A DNA stretch of 64,000 bases, taken from Methylicorpusculum sp. (lineage in GTDB: Bacteria > Pseudomonadota > Gammaproteobacteria > Methylococcales > Methylomonadaceae). Shown here in pieces: positions 28,765 through 38,917 of this stretch (the stretch's first letter is position 1; each line of letters starts with the position of its first letter). The stretch covers positions 31,585 through 95,584 of the forward strand of contig NZ_JAUSBX010000004.1 of assembly GCF_030651835.1 (NCBI RefSeq), read 5' to 3'. The translations under genes were made by a program, and so were the position numbers. Below the pieces are notes generated by a model, which ran no database searches, had not been told where the DNA came from, and saw only the letters and a program-made list of their open reading frames with translations.

Positions 28765-29795
28765 ACGCCAACCAAAAAATGCCCACCATTCGGTCATCAG
28801 CTGCGGAATATCTCACCTTTATTGCCGCCAGCGGCGAAGGAGGAATTGAGGCTGTTTATGCCGATGAAGATGTATGGTTAAGCCAGAAGATGATGGGGGT
28901 GTTGTACGACGTGAATGTGCGCACCGTGAATGAGCACTTGAAAAAAATCTTTGCCGACAGCGAGCTACAAGAGGAGGCAGTTATCCGGAATTTCCGGATA
29001 ACTGCCTCCGACGGCAAGAATTACAACACCAATCACTACAACCTATTGGCCATTATTGCAGTGGGTTACAAAGTCAATTCCGAGCGCGCAGTGCAGTTTC
29101 GCAAATGGGCCACAGGCATCATCAAGGAATACACCATCAAAGCCTATGTCATGGACGATGAGCGCCTTAAAAATGATGGCTCTATCCTTGGAAAAAAATA
29201 TTTTGAGGAGCAGTTGGAGCGTATTCGTGAAATACGACTCAGCGAACGCAAGTTTTATCAAAAGATAACCGACATCTACGCCACCGCGATTGACTACGAT
29301 GTGACAGCTTCAGCTACCAAACGATTCTTTGCAACCGTACAAAACAAATTGCACTGGGCCATTCACGGTCAAACCGCTGCTGAAGTGGTTTACACCCGTG
29401 CCGATGCCGAAAAACCCCAAATGGGCTTAACCTCATGGAAAGACGCTCCCAAAGGTAAGATTCAAAAGTTTGATGTCAGCATTGCCAAAAATTACCTGAC
29501 CACCAATGAAATCGCTCAACTACAACGGTTGGTCAATGCCTATCTGGATGTCGCCGAAGACATGGCTTTAAGAAAAATGCCGATGACTATGGTCGATTGG
29601 GAAGAGCGACTGAATCGTTTTATTGCGGCAACGGATCGGGAGATTTTGCAAGACGCTGGCAAAGTGACCGCCGAAATCGCCAAAGCGCACGCAATCAGCG
29701 AATTTGAAAAATACCGCATCGTACAGGATAGACTCTACGAATCCGATTTTGATAAGACAATCAACGCGATCGAACAACAAGGCGACAAACAATGA
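28761..29795 (+). CDS. RhuM family protein
   Basis: 344 aa. Conserved core [32 protein letters not shown] and [27 protein letters not shown], then [10 protein letters not shown], typical of RhuM/Fic-associated virulence proteins. Biochemical role is unknown; family members recur inside type I loci. Overlaps hsdM and fic by 4 bases each (ATGA), so it is translationally coupled. Residues 72-83 are encoded by a 37-bp palindrome. An alternative start at the second Met (28776 region) is possible. Confidence 0.88.
   Translation: MNANQKMPTIRSSAAEYLTFIAASGEGGIEAVYADEDVWLSQKMMGVLYDVNVRTVNEHLKKIFADSELQEEAVIRNFRITASDGKNYNTNHYNLLAIIAVGYKVNSERAVQFRKWATGIIKEYTIKAYVMDDERLKNDGSILGKKYFEEQLERIREIRLSERKFYQKITDIYATAIDYDVTASATKRFFATVQNKLHWAIHGQTAAEVVYTRADAEKPQMGLTSWKDAPKGKIQKFDVSIAKNYLTTNEIAQLQRLVNAYLDVAEDMALRKMPMTMVDWEERLNRFIAATDREILQDAGKVTAEIAKAHAISEFEKYRIVQDRLYESDFDKTINAIEQQGDKQ
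28973..29009. repeat. 37-bp perfect palindrome inside rhuM
   Basis: Left arm GGAGGCAGTTATCCGGAA (28973-28990), one central T, and a perfectly complementary right arm (28992-29009). It lies wholly in coding sequence, encoding part of [14 protein letters not shown]. It would fold into an 18-bp mRNA hairpin or a cruciform. Confidence 0.9.
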
Positions 29796-30397
29796 TTTTA
29801 GAAAATAAACTCAATATCACCCATCAGGTTGATCTCGCCAAGGCGGAAGAAAAAATCAGCAAACAAAAAGCCAAGCAGCTTTTTGATTCTGGGGATATTG
29901 CCAAAGTGGAAATCGGCACCTTTGCCGGGCTTAGCTTTATCCATGCCTATTTGTTTGAAGATATTTATGACTTTGCCGGCCTTATCCGCGACGTAAATAT
30001 CGCCAAAGGTAATTTTCGTTTCGCGCCACTGATGTATTTAGAACCCTCGCTTAAACATATCGACGCCATGCCGCAAGGCAGTTTTGACGAAATCATCGAA
30101 AAATATGTCGAAATGAATATTGCCCACCCCTTCCGCGAAGGCAATGGCCGCGCCATCCGCATCTGGCTGGATCTGATGCTTAAAAAAGAAATTAAACAGG
30201 TTGTCGATTGGAACTTGGTGGATAAAGATGACTATCTCTCAGCCATGCAGCGCAGTGTGGTCAAAGACATTGAAATCAAAGTATTACTCAAGTCAGCCTT
30301 AACCGACCAAATTGATGACCGCGCCTTGTTTATGAAGGGCATTGATGTGAGTTATTACTATGAAGGCTATAGCGAATTCAAGACTGAGGAGTTGTAA
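29792..30397 (+). CDS. Fic/Doc-family AMP transferase
   Basis: 201 aa. The catalytic loop HPFREGNGR is complete (residues 112-120), so transfer of AMP or another phospho group from a nucleotide to a hydroxyl is expected. The beta-hairpin flap KGNFRF (about 72-77) is present. No clear (S/T)xxxE(G/N) inhibitory helix is seen in the chain. RhuM, encoded just upstream with a 4-base overlap, could be a partner or antagonist; that is inference. Target protein unknown. Confidence 0.9.
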   Translation: MILENKLNITHQVDLAKAEEKISKQKAKQLFDSGDIAKVEIGTFAGLSFIHAYLFEDIYDFAGLIRDVNIAKGNFRFAPLMYLEPSLKHIDAMPQGSFDEIIEKYVEMNIAHPFREGNGRAIRIWLDLMLKKEIKQVVDWNLVDKDDYLSAMQRSVVKDIEIKVLLKSALTDQIDDRALFMKGIDVSYYYEGYSEFKTEEL

Positions 30398-30400
30398 ATA

Positions 30401-31213
30401 ATGTCAAAGTCCAAAACCATCATCGTGCTCAACGAAGAAATTCGGGTGACGCAAGAACATTACATTTCCTTGACGGACATGCTTCGCTCAAAAGACGGCG
30501 ATTTTTTCATTTCAGATTGGCTAAGAAACCGCAACACATTGGAGTACCTTGGGATATGGGAGCGGGTTCACAACCCAAATTTTAATTGGGGCGAATTCGC
30601 CACAATTAAAAGCCAAGCCGGTTTAAACAGCTACAAGATTAGCGTTAAAGAATGGGTGGCAAAAACCCAGGCTATCGGCATACAGGCCAAAGCGGGGCGC
30701 TACGGCGGCACTTATGCGCACGCCGATATTGCCTTTGAATTCGGCATGTGGATCAGCGCGGAATTTAAAATCTACCTCATCAAAGAATTTCAGCGGCTCA
30801 AGGAACAAGAGCAGCAGCAACTAGGCTGGGATATTAAGCGCCAACTTACCAAGATCAACTACCGCATTCATACCGATGCCATTAAAGAAAACCTGATTCC
30901 GCCCCAACTCAGCAAACAGCAAATCAGCTTGGTCTATGCCTCGGAAGCCGACGTATTAAACGTAGCGCTGTTTGGCAAAACCGCCAAACAATGGCGGGAT
31001 GAAAATCCCGATAAAGACGGCAATATTCGCGATTATGCCAATGTCTCGCAATTGGTTTGCCTAGCCAACCTGGAAACCCTGAATGCCCACTTTATCCAGC
31101 AGGCACTTCCCCAGAATGAACGCTTACGGCTGCTCAACAATACGGCCATCCAGCAGATGCGCCTGTTAACCCAGGACAGCCGCATTAACAATCTGGAGGG
31201 CGGCAAGGCATGA
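30401..31213 (+). CDS. KilA-N domain protein
   Basis: 270 aa. An N-terminal KilA-N DNA-binding domain (about 15-125): ISLTDMLRSK, FFISDWLRNRNTLEYLGIWE, then WGEFATIKSQAGLNSYKISV and GGTYAHADIAFEFGMWISA. The C-terminal half is helical. KilA-N proteins are mostly phage antirepressors or regulators; in type I loci they are frequent cargo of unknown function. It starts 3 bases after fic and overlaps hsdS by 4 bases. Confidence 0.88.
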   Translation: MSKSKTIIVLNEEIRVTQEHYISLTDMLRSKDGDFFISDWLRNRNTLEYLGIWERVHNPNFNWGEFATIKSQAGLNSYKISVKEWVAKTQAIGIQAKAGRYGGTYAHADIAFEFGMWISAEFKIYLIKEFQRLKEQEQQQLGWDIKRQLTKINYRIHTDAIKENLIPPQLSKQQISLVYASEADVLNVALFGKTAKQWRDENPDKDGNIRDYANVSQLVCLANLETLNAHFIQQALPQNERLRLLNNTAIQQMRLLTQDSRINNLEGGKA

Positions 31214-32334
31214 GCGGCGTGGATTTTTTGGTCAAGCTGCTGGATGGTTCGGGAGTCGAATGGCAACCTTTGGAACAGATTGCCAAAATAAAACATGGGA
31301 AAGATTGGAAGGGTTTGAATTCTGGTGATATTCCTGTTTATGGCTCCGGCGGTATCATGGGTTATGTCGATGAGTATTCGTATAACAAGCCAACCGTTTT
31401 GATTCCTCGCAAGGGATCAATCACGAATATTTTTTACGTCGAAACTCCATTTTGGAATGTTGACACGATTTACTATACAGATATTGATGTTTCTAAGGTT
31501 ATCCCGAAGTATCTATATCACTTTGTCAAAACTATTGACTTAATGTCGCTTGACACGGGTTCTGGAAGGCCAAGCCTGACCCAGGCGATTTTGAACAAAA
31601 TCCTTGTTCCAATCCCCTGCCAAGAAAACCCAGAAAAATCGCTTGAAATCCAAGGTGAAATCGTCCGCATTTTGGATGCTTTCACCGTGCTGACCGCCGA
31701 GCTGACCGCCGAGCTGACCGCCCGCAAAAAACAGTACCACTACTATCGCGACCAGTTGTTGAGTTTTGAAGAAGGGGATGTGGTGTGGAAGACGTTGGGG
31801 GATCTGGTCGACATAAACACCGGATCAAAGCCACCTGAAATTCTTGAAATCGCGACAAGCTTTGATTACATCAATGCTGGAACATCCAGATCGGGATACA
31901 GCGCGGCAAGCAATTGTGTAGGTGACACCGTCACAACCCCTTCGCGAGGCCAAGGGGGAATTGGCTACGTGGGGTACCAAAGGGAGTCATTTTGGCTGGG
32001 TCCTTTGTGCTACAAATTGCAATCAATAGATAAGACTGTTTTGATAAACAAGTACCTTTTCTATTTCCTTCAATCAAGAAGCGAATTGTTGTTGGGCTTG
32101 AAAAAAGAAGGCGGGGTACCTGCCGTGAACAAGTCTGACCTTGTCAAATTAGAAATGCCCGTTCCCTTGCTAGAAGTACAGCAACGGATCGTAGCCATCC
32201 TCGACAAATTCGATGCCCTAACCAATTCCATCACCGAAGGCTTACCTCGCGAAATCGAATTACGCCAAAGGCAATACGCGTATTATCGCGATTTGCTGTT
32301 GAACTTTCCCAAGCCGGAAGAAGTAGAGGCATAA
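31210..32334 (+). CDS. hsdS: Type IC specificity subunit HsdS
   Basis: 374 aa. Two target-recognition domains: the first about 15-150 (LEQIAKIKHGKDWKGLN, SGGIMGYVDE), the second about 195-345 (LGDLVDINTGSKP onward). They are separated by the conserved helix LTAELTAELTARKKQYHYYR and a second helical repeat at the C terminus (LRQRQYAYYRDLLLNF). Each domain reads half of a bipartite site; the spacer helix length sets the gap. The DNA sequence recognised cannot be predicted here. Confidence 0.95.
   Translation: MSGVDFLVKLLDGSGVEWQPLEQIAKIKHGKDWKGLNSGDIPVYGSGGIMGYVDEYSYNKPTVLIPRKGSITNIFYVETPFWNVDTIYYTDIDVSKVIPKYLYHFVKTIDLMSLDTGSGRPSLTQAILNKILVPIPCQENPEKSLEIQGEIVRILDAFTVLTAELTAELTARKKQYHYYRDQLLSFEEGDVVWKTLGDLVDINTGSKPPEILEIATSFDYINAGTSRSGYSAASNCVGDTVTTPSRGQGGIGYVGYQRESFWLGPLCYKLQSIDKTVLINKYLFYFLQSRSELLLGLKKEGGVPAVNKSDLVKLEMPVPLLEVQQRIVAILDKFDALTNSITEGLPREIELRQRQYAYYRDLLLNFPKPEEVEA
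31690..31725 (+). repeat. hsdS: Tandem 12-bp repeats in hsdS (TAEL helix)
   Basis: CTGACCGCCGAG twice in tandem (31690-31713), then a third unit diverging in its last bases (CTGACCGCCCGC). They encode LTAE-LTAE-LTAR. In the EcoR124 pair the number of TAEL units (two or three) changes the spacer in the recognition site by one base. Confidence 0.9.
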
Positions 32335-32335
32335 C

Positions 32336-33469
32336 ATGAGCAAGACGCTAACGGAAATAGCACAGCAGCTGAAAGACGCCAATAAAAAGGTGCAGCTGAT
32401 CTATGCCTTTAATGGCACGGGTAAAACTCGACTATCACGCGAATTCAAAGAGTTAATTGCGCCAAAAATTGATACTGAAGACGTGCTGCAATCAGCGTTG
32501 GCACAAAAGAAAATCCTTTATTACAGTGCTTTTACGGAAGATTTGTTCTTTTGGGATAATGATTTGCAGCTTGATGCCGAACCAAAATTAAAAATCCATA
32601 CAAATGCTTTCACTCGATGGGTTCTGGAAGAGCAAGGCCAAGATCAAAACATTACCGCTATTTTCCAGCACTACACCAATGAAAAATTAACGCCGCATTT
32701 TAGTTCGGATTTTTCAGCAGTCAGCTTTTCATTTGAGCGTGGCAATCTTGAGCAAGAATCAAATATTAAGATTTCCAAGGGTGAGGAAAGTAATTTTATT
32801 TGGAGCGTATTTCATTCGCTGATTGAGCAAATGATTTCTGAATTAAATATTGCCGAAGTCAATAATCGATCAACGGATGTTTTCAATAATTTGGAATACG
32901 TTTTCATTGATGACCCGGTCAGCTCGCTGGATGAAGATCATTTGATTGAGTTGGCGGTCAATTTGGCGGGCTTGATTAAGTCCAGTCAATCCGACCTGAA
33001 ATTTATCGTCACGACGCATAGTCCGCTGTTTTACAACGTACTCCATAACGAACTTGGCCTTTCTAAAAATGGCAAAAAGGAAGGCTGCTACCTGCTGGAG
33101 CGCTTCGAGGATGGCACCTTCGATCTGAATGTTAAATATGGCGACACCAACAAGAGCTTTTCCTATCACCTGCATTTAAAGCAAACCCTTGAGCAGGCGA
33201 TTACTGAAAACAAGGTTGAAAAGTATCACTTCACGCTGCTGCGTAATCTTTACGAGAAAACGGCCAGTTTTCTGGGTTACCCGAAGTGGTCAGAACTGTT
33301 GCCCGATGACAAGCAGCTCTATTTGAGCAGAATCATTAATTTTACAAGCCATAGCACGCTGTCCAATGAAATCGTTGCAGAACCAACGCCGGCAGAGAAA
33401 GCCATGGTTAAATTGTTGCTTGATCATTTGAAAGACAACTATGGCTTTTGGCAGCAGGTAGGAAACTAA
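32336..33469 (+). CDS. prrC: PrrC anticodon nuclease (tRNA-Lys)
   Basis: 377 aa. N-terminal ABC-type ATPase: Walker A AFNGTGKT (24-31), signature-like ISKGE (146-150), Walker B and D-loop YVFIDDPVSSLDE (188-200), H-loop TTHSP (His 228). The C-terminal part has Arg 303, Glu 307 and His 339, spaced 4 and 32 apart exactly as the PrrC catalytic triad Arg320-Glu324-His356. Asp 270 keeps the same offset to Asp287, which I recall as a tRNA-recognition residue. PrrC cuts tRNA-Lys at the anticodon wobble base when its RM partner is inhibited by phage. It lies between hsdS and hsdR, as in E. coli prr. A tRNA-Lys(UUU) gene is at 61940. Confidence 0.92.
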   Translation: MSKTLTEIAQQLKDANKKVQLIYAFNGTGKTRLSREFKELIAPKIDTEDVLQSALAQKKILYYSAFTEDLFFWDNDLQLDAEPKLKIHTNAFTRWVLEEQGQDQNITAIFQHYTNEKLTPHFSSDFSAVSFSFERGNLEQESNIKISKGEESNFIWSVFHSLIEQMISELNIAEVNNRSTDVFNNLEYVFIDDPVSSLDEDHLIELAVNLAGLIKSSQSDLKFIVTTHSPLFYNVLHNELGLSKNGKKEGCYLLERFEDGTFDLNVKYGDTNKSFSYHLHLKQTLEQAITENKVEKYHFTLLRNLYEKTASFLGYPKWSELLPDDKQLYLSRIINFTSHSTLSNEIVAEPTPAEKAMVKLLLDHLKDNYGFWQQVGN

Positions 33470-33515
33470 TGATTAAATTTTCCGACATGCTCGCATCATA
33501 AGGAAGGCGTCTTAT

Positions 33516-33653
33516 GTCAAAGCATCTACCCGAGAAATTCGACACAGGCAAGCCTTTGCGGAATATGAAAAGTTTAACAAGCTGCAACGCATCGACTCCG
33601 ATTTCGACCGTGAAGTGAAAAAGCTACAGCAAACAAGGGACACAGAGCAATGA
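33516..33653 (+). pseudogene. Remnant of a second rhuM gene (3' end)
   Basis: This frame is open from 33477 to the TGA at 33651 but has no ATG, GTG or TTG start. Its product includes FAEYEKFNKLQRIDSDFD, which aligns with the RhuM C terminus encoded at about 29700-29790 ([20 protein letters not shown]). The TGA overlaps the yhcG ATG by 4 bases, as if once coupled. Best read as the last third of a lost second rhuM copy. Confidence 0.7.
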
Positions 33654-34687
33654 GCGAGATTACCCACCACAGCGATTACCGTCAGGCGCTGGCAGTCATT
33701 AAACAGCGCATTCAAACATCGCAAACCCGTGCGGTGTTGGCGGTTAATACTGAGCTTTTGAGCCTGTATTGGGACATCGGTCGCCAGTTGGAGGCGTGGC
33801 AACGCGAGCGCGCTTGGGGCTCGGCAGTGGTGGAGCAAATGGCGCTGGACTTGCAGGCCACTTACCCCGGCATGAAGGGTTTCTCGCGTACTAGCCTGTT
33901 TGCCATGCGGCAGTTTTATGCCTTCTTCAGCCCGCAGTTTGAATTTGTCCCACAGCCTGTGGGACAAATGCCATGGGGGCACGTGCGCACCTTGTTGGCT
34001 AAGGTCAAGTCGGTGGAGCTGGTTTTGCTGTATGCACAGGCCTGTATCGAGCATGGCTGGAGCCGCACGGTGCTGGCGTGGCAAATTGAGCAGCGTTTTC
34101 ATGAGCGCGCGGGCAAGGCGGTCGGCAATTTTGCTCAAACTTTGCCAGCGCCCCAATCGGAGCTGGTGCAACAGAGCCTGAAAGACCCTTATGTATTTGA
34201 TTTTTTGACCCTCGCACCGCAGGCAGTCGAACGCGATATCGAAAACCAGCTGGTGGCACAGATCACCCGCTTTTTGCTGGAGCTAGGCAAGGGCTTTGCC
34301 TTCCTTGGCCGGCAATACCCCTTGGCCTTGAATGGCAAGGATTACTTTCTGGATTTGTTGTTTTATCACGCTCGCCTGAAGTGCTATGTGGTGATCGAAT
34401 TAAAGGCCGGCGAATTCAAGCCCGAGTACATTGGCAAGCTCAATTTTTACTTGTCCGCAGTGGACGACCAACTGCGTGCCGAGGATGACCAGCCCACGAT
34501 TGGCCTGATCTTGTGTAAGGATAAGGACAAGCTGGATGTGGAATACGCTCTGCGCGACATCAACAAACCCATGGGGGTGAGTTCGTTCATCACCAAAGAT
34601 ATTCCCTTGTCGGTGCAGTCACAGTTGCCAACGGTGCAAGAGATTGAAAGCGAACTCGCACAGGGATATGGAGAATCAAACCAGTGA
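33650..34687 (+). CDS. YhcG-family PDDEXK nuclease (DUF1016)
   Basis: 345 aa. N-terminal DUF1016_N helical domain (about 8-160; [46 protein letters not shown]) and C-terminal PD-(D/E)XK nuclease fold: [22 protein letters not shown] gives Asp and ExK, read in parts as YFLDLLFYH and [13 protein letters not shown] nuclease common beside type I loci; role unknown. It overlaps hsdR by 4 bases. A 27-bp palindrome lies in its coding sequence at 33943. Confidence 0.9.
   Translation: MSEITHHSDYRQALAVIKQRIQTSQTRAVLAVNTELLSLYWDIGRQLEAWQRERAWGSAVVEQMALDLQATYPGMKGFSRTSLFAMRQFYAFFSPQFEFVPQPVGQMPWGHVRTLLAKVKSVELVLLYAQACIEHGWSRTVLAWQIEQRFHERAGKAVGNFAQTLPAPQSELVQQSLKDPYVFDFLTLAPQAVERDIENQLVAQITRFLLELGKGFAFLGRQYPLALNGKDYFLDLLFYHARLKCYVVIELKAGEFKPEYIGKLNFYLSAVDDQLRAEDDQPTIGLILCKDKDKLDVEYALRDINKPMGVSSFITKDIPLSVQSQLPTVQEIESELAQGYGESNQ
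33943..33969. repeat. 27-bp perfect palindrome inside yhcG
   Basis: ATTTGTCCCACAG (33943-33955), a central C, and CTGTGGGACAAAT (33957-33969), fully complementary. It encodes part of [14 protein letters not shown] and forms a 13-bp hairpin on the mRNA. Confidence 0.9.
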
Positions 34688-37600
34688 CCGACTATAAAAT
34701 CATTGCCGAATCAAATAACTTTATCGTTCTGGATAAATACACCAAGGACTATAAAGTCAACGAAAGCTACCAAAGCGAATACGATTTGGAGCAAGAATTC
34801 ATTCAGGATTTGCAGAATCAGGGTTATGAATATGCGCCCGATTTAAACACGCCCGAGAAGCTGCTGGCCAATGTACGCATAGCTTTGCAAACCTTGAATA
34901 ACATGCAGTTTTTCGACGGCGAGTGGCTGCGTTTTGTGGAAACCTGGCTGGATAGACCCAGCGATAGCATCGTCGATAAAACCCGCAAGATTCATGACGA
35001 CTACATTCACGACTTTGTGTTTGACGATGGCCATATCCAGAACATCTACCTGCTGGATAAAAAAAACATTGCCCGCAATAAGGTGCAAGTCATCAAGCAG
35101 TTTGAGCAAACGGGCTCGCACGCCAATCGTTACGATGTCACGTTGCTGGTCAACGGCTTGCCTTTGGTGCAAGTCGAGCTGAAAAAACGCGGTGTAGCGA
35201 TTCGTGAAGCGTTTAATCAGGTACACCGCTACAGCAAGGAGAGCTTTAACAGTGAGTATTCGCTGTTCAAGTATTTGCAGCTGTTTGTGATTACTAACGG
35301 TACGGATAGCCGTTATTTTGCCAATACCACCCAGCGTAACAAAAACAGCTTCGATTTCACCATGAATTGGGCGAAATCCGATAATGGTCTGATTAAAGAC
35401 TTAAAAGATTTTACCGCCACGTTTTTCCAGAAAAATACCTTACTCAATGTGCTACTGCATTATTCGGTGTTTGATGTGAGTGATACTTTGCTGGTGATGC
35501 GCCCCTATCAGATCGCCGCCACCGAGCGCATTTTGTGGAAAATCAACAGCGCTTATCAGGCCAAAAACTGGAGCAACACCGAAAGCGGCGGTTATATCTG
35601 GCACACCACGGGTTCCGGCAAAACTTTAACCAGTTTCAAAGCGGCACGATTGGCGACGGAACTGGACTTTATCGATAAGGTGTTTTTTGTGGTGGATCGT
35701 AAAGACCTCGATTACCAGACCATGAAGGAATACCAGCGCTTTTCGCCGGATAGTGTCAATGGCTCTGACAGCACCGCCGGGTTGAAACGCAATCTGGATA
35801 AGGACGACAACAAAATCATCGTCACCACAATCCAAAAGCTGAACAACCTGATGAAGAGTGAGAGCGACTTAGCCATTTACAACAAGCAAGTGGTGTTTAT
35901 TTTTGATGAGTGTCACCGCAGCCAGTTTGGCGAAGCGCAGCTTAACCTAAAGAAGAAGTTTAAAAAGTTTTATCAGTTTGGCTTTACCGGCACGCCGATT
36001 TTTCCGCAAAACGCCTTGGGTGCCGATACCACTGCCAGTGTGTTTGGCCGCGAGCTGCATTCTTACGTGATTACCGATGCCATCCGCGATGAGAAGGTGT
36101 TGAAGTTCAAGGTGGACTACAACGATGTGCGGCCGCAGTTCAAAGCCATCGAAAGCGAGCAGGATGAGCTTAAGCTCAGCGCGGCGGAGAACAAGCAAGC
36201 CTTGTTGCATCCCGAGCGCATTCGGGAAATTTCACAGTACATCCTGAGTAACTTCCGGCAAAAAACCCATCGCCTGCAGGCTGGGGCCAAAGGATTCAAT
36301 GCGATGTTTGCCGTGAGCAGTGTGGAAGCCGCCAAACTGTATTACGAGTCGTTCAAGGATTTGCAAAAAGACAGCGACAAGCCGCTGAAAGTGGCCACCA
36401 TCTTCTCGTTTGCGGCTAATGAAGAACAAGATGCGGTGGGCGATATTGTGGATGAAAGCTTTGATGTTTCAGCCATGAATAGCAGCGCCAAAGAGTTTTT
36501 GAGCGCGGCCATCGCTGACTACAACGCGCTGTTCAAAACCAACTTTGGCTTGGATGGTAACGGTTTTCAAAACTATTATCGCGATCTTGCCAAGCAAGTT
36601 AAGACTAAGGAAATCGACTTGCTGATTGTGGTTGGCATGTTCCTGACCGGCTTTGATGCCCCCACGCTAAATACCTTGTTTGTTGATAAAAACTTGCGTT
36701 ACCACAGCTTGTTACAGGCCTATTCGCGCACCAATCGTATTTATGACGCAACCAAGACCTTTGGCAACATCGTCACCTTCCGCGATCTGGAGCAGGCGAC
36801 CATCGACGCCATCACCCTTTTTGGGGATAAAAACACCAAAAACGTGGTACTGGAGAAAAGCTACAAGGAATACATGGAAGGCTTTACCGATGTAGTGACC
36901 GGTGAGGCGCGGCGCGGCTTTGTGGATGTTGTGAGGGAGTTAGAGCAGCGTTTTCCTGACCCTGCGTCCATTGAAAAAGAGTCCGACAAAAAAGCCTTCG
37001 CAAAACTGTTTGGCGAATATTTGCGGGTTGAGAACGTACTGCAAAACTACGATGAATTTGTCAGCCTGAAAGCCTTGCAAAGCGTCGATATGAGCGACCC
37101 GGAAGTAGTTGAGGCATTCAAAGCCCAACATTATCTAAGCGATGACGATCTGGCCGCACTGCAAGCCATCAAAATACCCGCCGAGCGGAAAATTCAAGAT
37201 TATCGCTCTACCTATAACGATATACGCGACTGGTTACGCCGGGAAAAATCAGCCTCTGAGAAAGAACAATCCACCATCGATTGGGATGACGTGGTGTTTG
37301 AGGTGGACTTGCTCAAGTCGCAAGAAATCAATCTGGATTACATTCTGGAATTGATTTTTGAGAACAATAAAAAGGTTAAAGACAAAGCGGCATTGGTTGA
37401 AGATGTGCGGCGAGTGATTCGTGCCAGCCTCGGAAACCGCGCCAAAGAGAGTTTGCTGGTGGATTTTATTAATCAAACTGACCTGGACCAGATTGGCGAT
37501 AAGGCTAGTGTGATAGATGCCTTCTTCACCTTTGCCCAAGCGGAACAACTGCGTGAGGCACAAGAACTGATTAGCGACGAGAACCTAAATGCAGAGGCGG

Positions 37601-37782
37601 CCAGACGTTACATCACCACGTCACTAAAACGGGAATTTGCCAGTGAGAATGGCACTGAGCTCAATGCCATTCTGCCCAAGATGAGCCCGCTGAACCCGCA
37701 ATACCTGACAAAAAAGCAGAGTGTTTTCCAAAAAATAGCCGATTTTGTTGAGAAGTTTAAAGGCGTGGGCGGGAAGGTTTGA
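34684..37782 (+). CDS. hsdR: Type IC restriction subunit HsdR
   Basis: 1032 aa, close to EcoR124I HsdR. Endonuclease residues Asp 151 (RYDVTLL), Glu 165 and Lys 167 (VELKKRG) fall at the same numbers as in EcoR124I. Then SF2 helicase motifs: [34 protein letters not shown], and [13 protein letters not shown]. It translocates DNA and cuts unmodified sites as R2M2S. Last gene of the island; overlaps yhcG by 4 bases. Confidence 0.97.
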   Translation: MTDYKIIAESNNFIVLDKYTKDYKVNESYQSEYDLEQEFIQDLQNQGYEYAPDLNTPEKLLANVRIALQTLNNMQFFDGEWLRFVETWLDRPSDSIVDKTRKIHDDYIHDFVFDDGHIQNIYLLDKKNIARNKVQVIKQFEQTGSHANRYDVTLLVNGLPLVQVELKKRGVAIREAFNQVHRYSKESFNSEYSLFKYLQLFVITNGTDSRYFANTTQRNKNSFDFTMNWAKSDNGLIKDLKDFTATFFQKNTLLNVLLHYSVFDVSDTLLVMRPYQIAATERILWKINSAYQAKNWSNTESGGYIWHTTGSGKTLTSFKAARLATELDFIDKVFFVVDRKDLDYQTMKEYQRFSPDSVNGSDSTAGLKRNLDKDDNKIIVTTIQKLNNLMKSESDLAIYNKQVVFIFDECHRSQFGEAQLNLKKKFKKFYQFGFTGTPIFPQNALGADTTASVFGRELHSYVITDAIRDEKVLKFKVDYNDVRPQFKAIESEQDELKLSAAENKQALLHPERIREISQYILSNFRQKTHRLQAGAKGFNAMFAVSSVEAAKLYYESFKDLQKDSDKPLKVATIFSFAANEEQDAVGDIVDESFDVSAMNSSAKEFLSAAIADYNALFKTNFGLDGNGFQNYYRDLAKQVKTKEIDLLIVVGMFLTGFDAPTLNTLFVDKNLRYHSLLQAYSRTNRIYDATKTFGNIVTFRDLEQATIDAITLFGDKNTKNVVLEKSYKEYMEGFTDVVTGEARRGFVDVVRELEQRFPDPASIEKESDKKAFAKLFGEYLRVENVLQNYDEFVSLKALQSVDMSDPEVVEAFKAQHYLSDDDLAALQAIKIPAERKIQDYRSTYNDIRDWLRREKSASEKEQSTIDWDDVVFEVDLLKSQEINLDYILELIFENNKKVKDKAALVEDVRRVIRASLGNRAKESLLVDFINQTDLDQIGDKASVIDAFFTFAQAEQLREAQELISDENLNAEAARRYITTSLKREFASENGTELNAILPKMSPLNPQYLTKKQSVFQKIADFVEKFKGVGGKV

Positions 37783-37910
37783 TCCAGGCGTTATAAGGTG
37801 TTTGTGTATTCTGAGGTTCCGAAAGGTCTGAGGCTCATTTCGGCTGTTCTTTTTAAGTTAATTGAAAGCCCTACTTTTAGTTGTGCTCGGACTGATTCAT
37901 AATATGGCGG

Positions 37911-38762
37911 ATGAAAGTAAATAAAACATTAACACTCATTGGTTTCTTGCTATTAACCGGGTGTCAGGAAGATTGGAATCCGGCCAGAGACTATAAATCC
38001 CTGCTTAGTCCGGACAAGGAATCGCTTGTTCGTATCAATGGCAGAACGCTGAAGAAATCCGAGTTGACCGCATTAAAACAAGAATTGTCCTTGCAAAATA
38101 AGGTAGGGAAAATAACTGACCAAGAGGCCTTCGATGCTTTGGTGCGTATGGACATTCTTGCTCAGGAGGCAATAGACATAGGGCTGCAAAAGGAGCCGGA
38201 GTATGCTGAAAGAAGATTGGTCAGGGAGAAACAACTGCTGGCTGAGTTGGCACTCGATCATTATTTATCGGCTCATCCACTGACCGAGCAAGACATTGAG
38301 ATGGAGTATTCCAAACGTTATACCGGTGAAAATAGGCGGCAATACAAACTGCGGCGTATTCTTGTCAATACCGAAGAGGATGCCAAAAAGCTGATTGCAA
38401 GTTTGCAGATGGGAGCCGGGTTTATCGATTTGGCCAAATTGAGTTCTATTGCCCCTGACGCTAAACAGGGGGGAGATTTATCCTGGTTGAGCTTAGTGGA
38501 TATGGATTTACCGATGGCTCAGGCCGTTATGAATCTTAATGATGGGACTTTTACAGAAACCCCGGTTAACACGTTGGCGGGCTGGCAGATATTTTTCCGT
38601 GAATCGTCCAGAATTCAGGATCCTCCTTCTTATGATGCCGTCAGGCAAATCATTTATGACGACTTGGCAAAAGATAGGGCCGATAATCATATCAAAATGC
38701 TGATGGATAAAAGCGAAGTAATATTTATGGATCCGGATTTCGTTAATAACAGTCAACCCTGA
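37911..38762 (+). CDS. Parvulin-type peptidyl-prolyl isomerase lipoprotein
   Basis: 283 aa. Lipobox LLTGC (Cys 18), so probably anchored in the envelope. An N-terminal SurA-like helical region (about 40-125, DQEAFDALVRMDILAQEAI) precedes a parvulin domain (about 140-235; YKLRRILVNTEEDAKKLI, DAKQGGDLSWLSLVDMD). Closest in layout to EpsD-type isomerases used in exopolysaccharide export, but no eps genes are here. Start ATG follows the sequence ATGGCGG, with no strong ribosome site. Confidence 0.85.
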   Translation: MKVNKTLTLIGFLLLTGCQEDWNPARDYKSLLSPDKESLVRINGRTLKKSELTALKQELSLQNKVGKITDQEAFDALVRMDILAQEAIDIGLQKEPEYAERRLVREKQLLAELALDHYLSAHPLTEQDIEMEYSKRYTGENRRQYKLRRILVNTEEDAKKLIASLQMGAGFIDLAKLSSIAPDAKQGGDLSWLSLVDMDLPMAQAVMNLNDGTFTETPVNTLAGWQIFFRESSRIQDPPSYDAVRQIIYDDLAKDRADNHIKMLMDKSEVIFMDPDFVNNSQP

Positions 38763-38917
38763 GTTCTGTCGAGACAGTCGTCAATCAGCCTGATGTGTGA
38801 ACTGTTTTGATGGGCTTCAATAGCACCTGCATTTTGACCGTTCACGTGTCATCTAATCTTGATCACAACCGCATTATTAAATTCGTAACCCCTTTCGCAA
38901 TCGGTTTTTTCTGCTGA

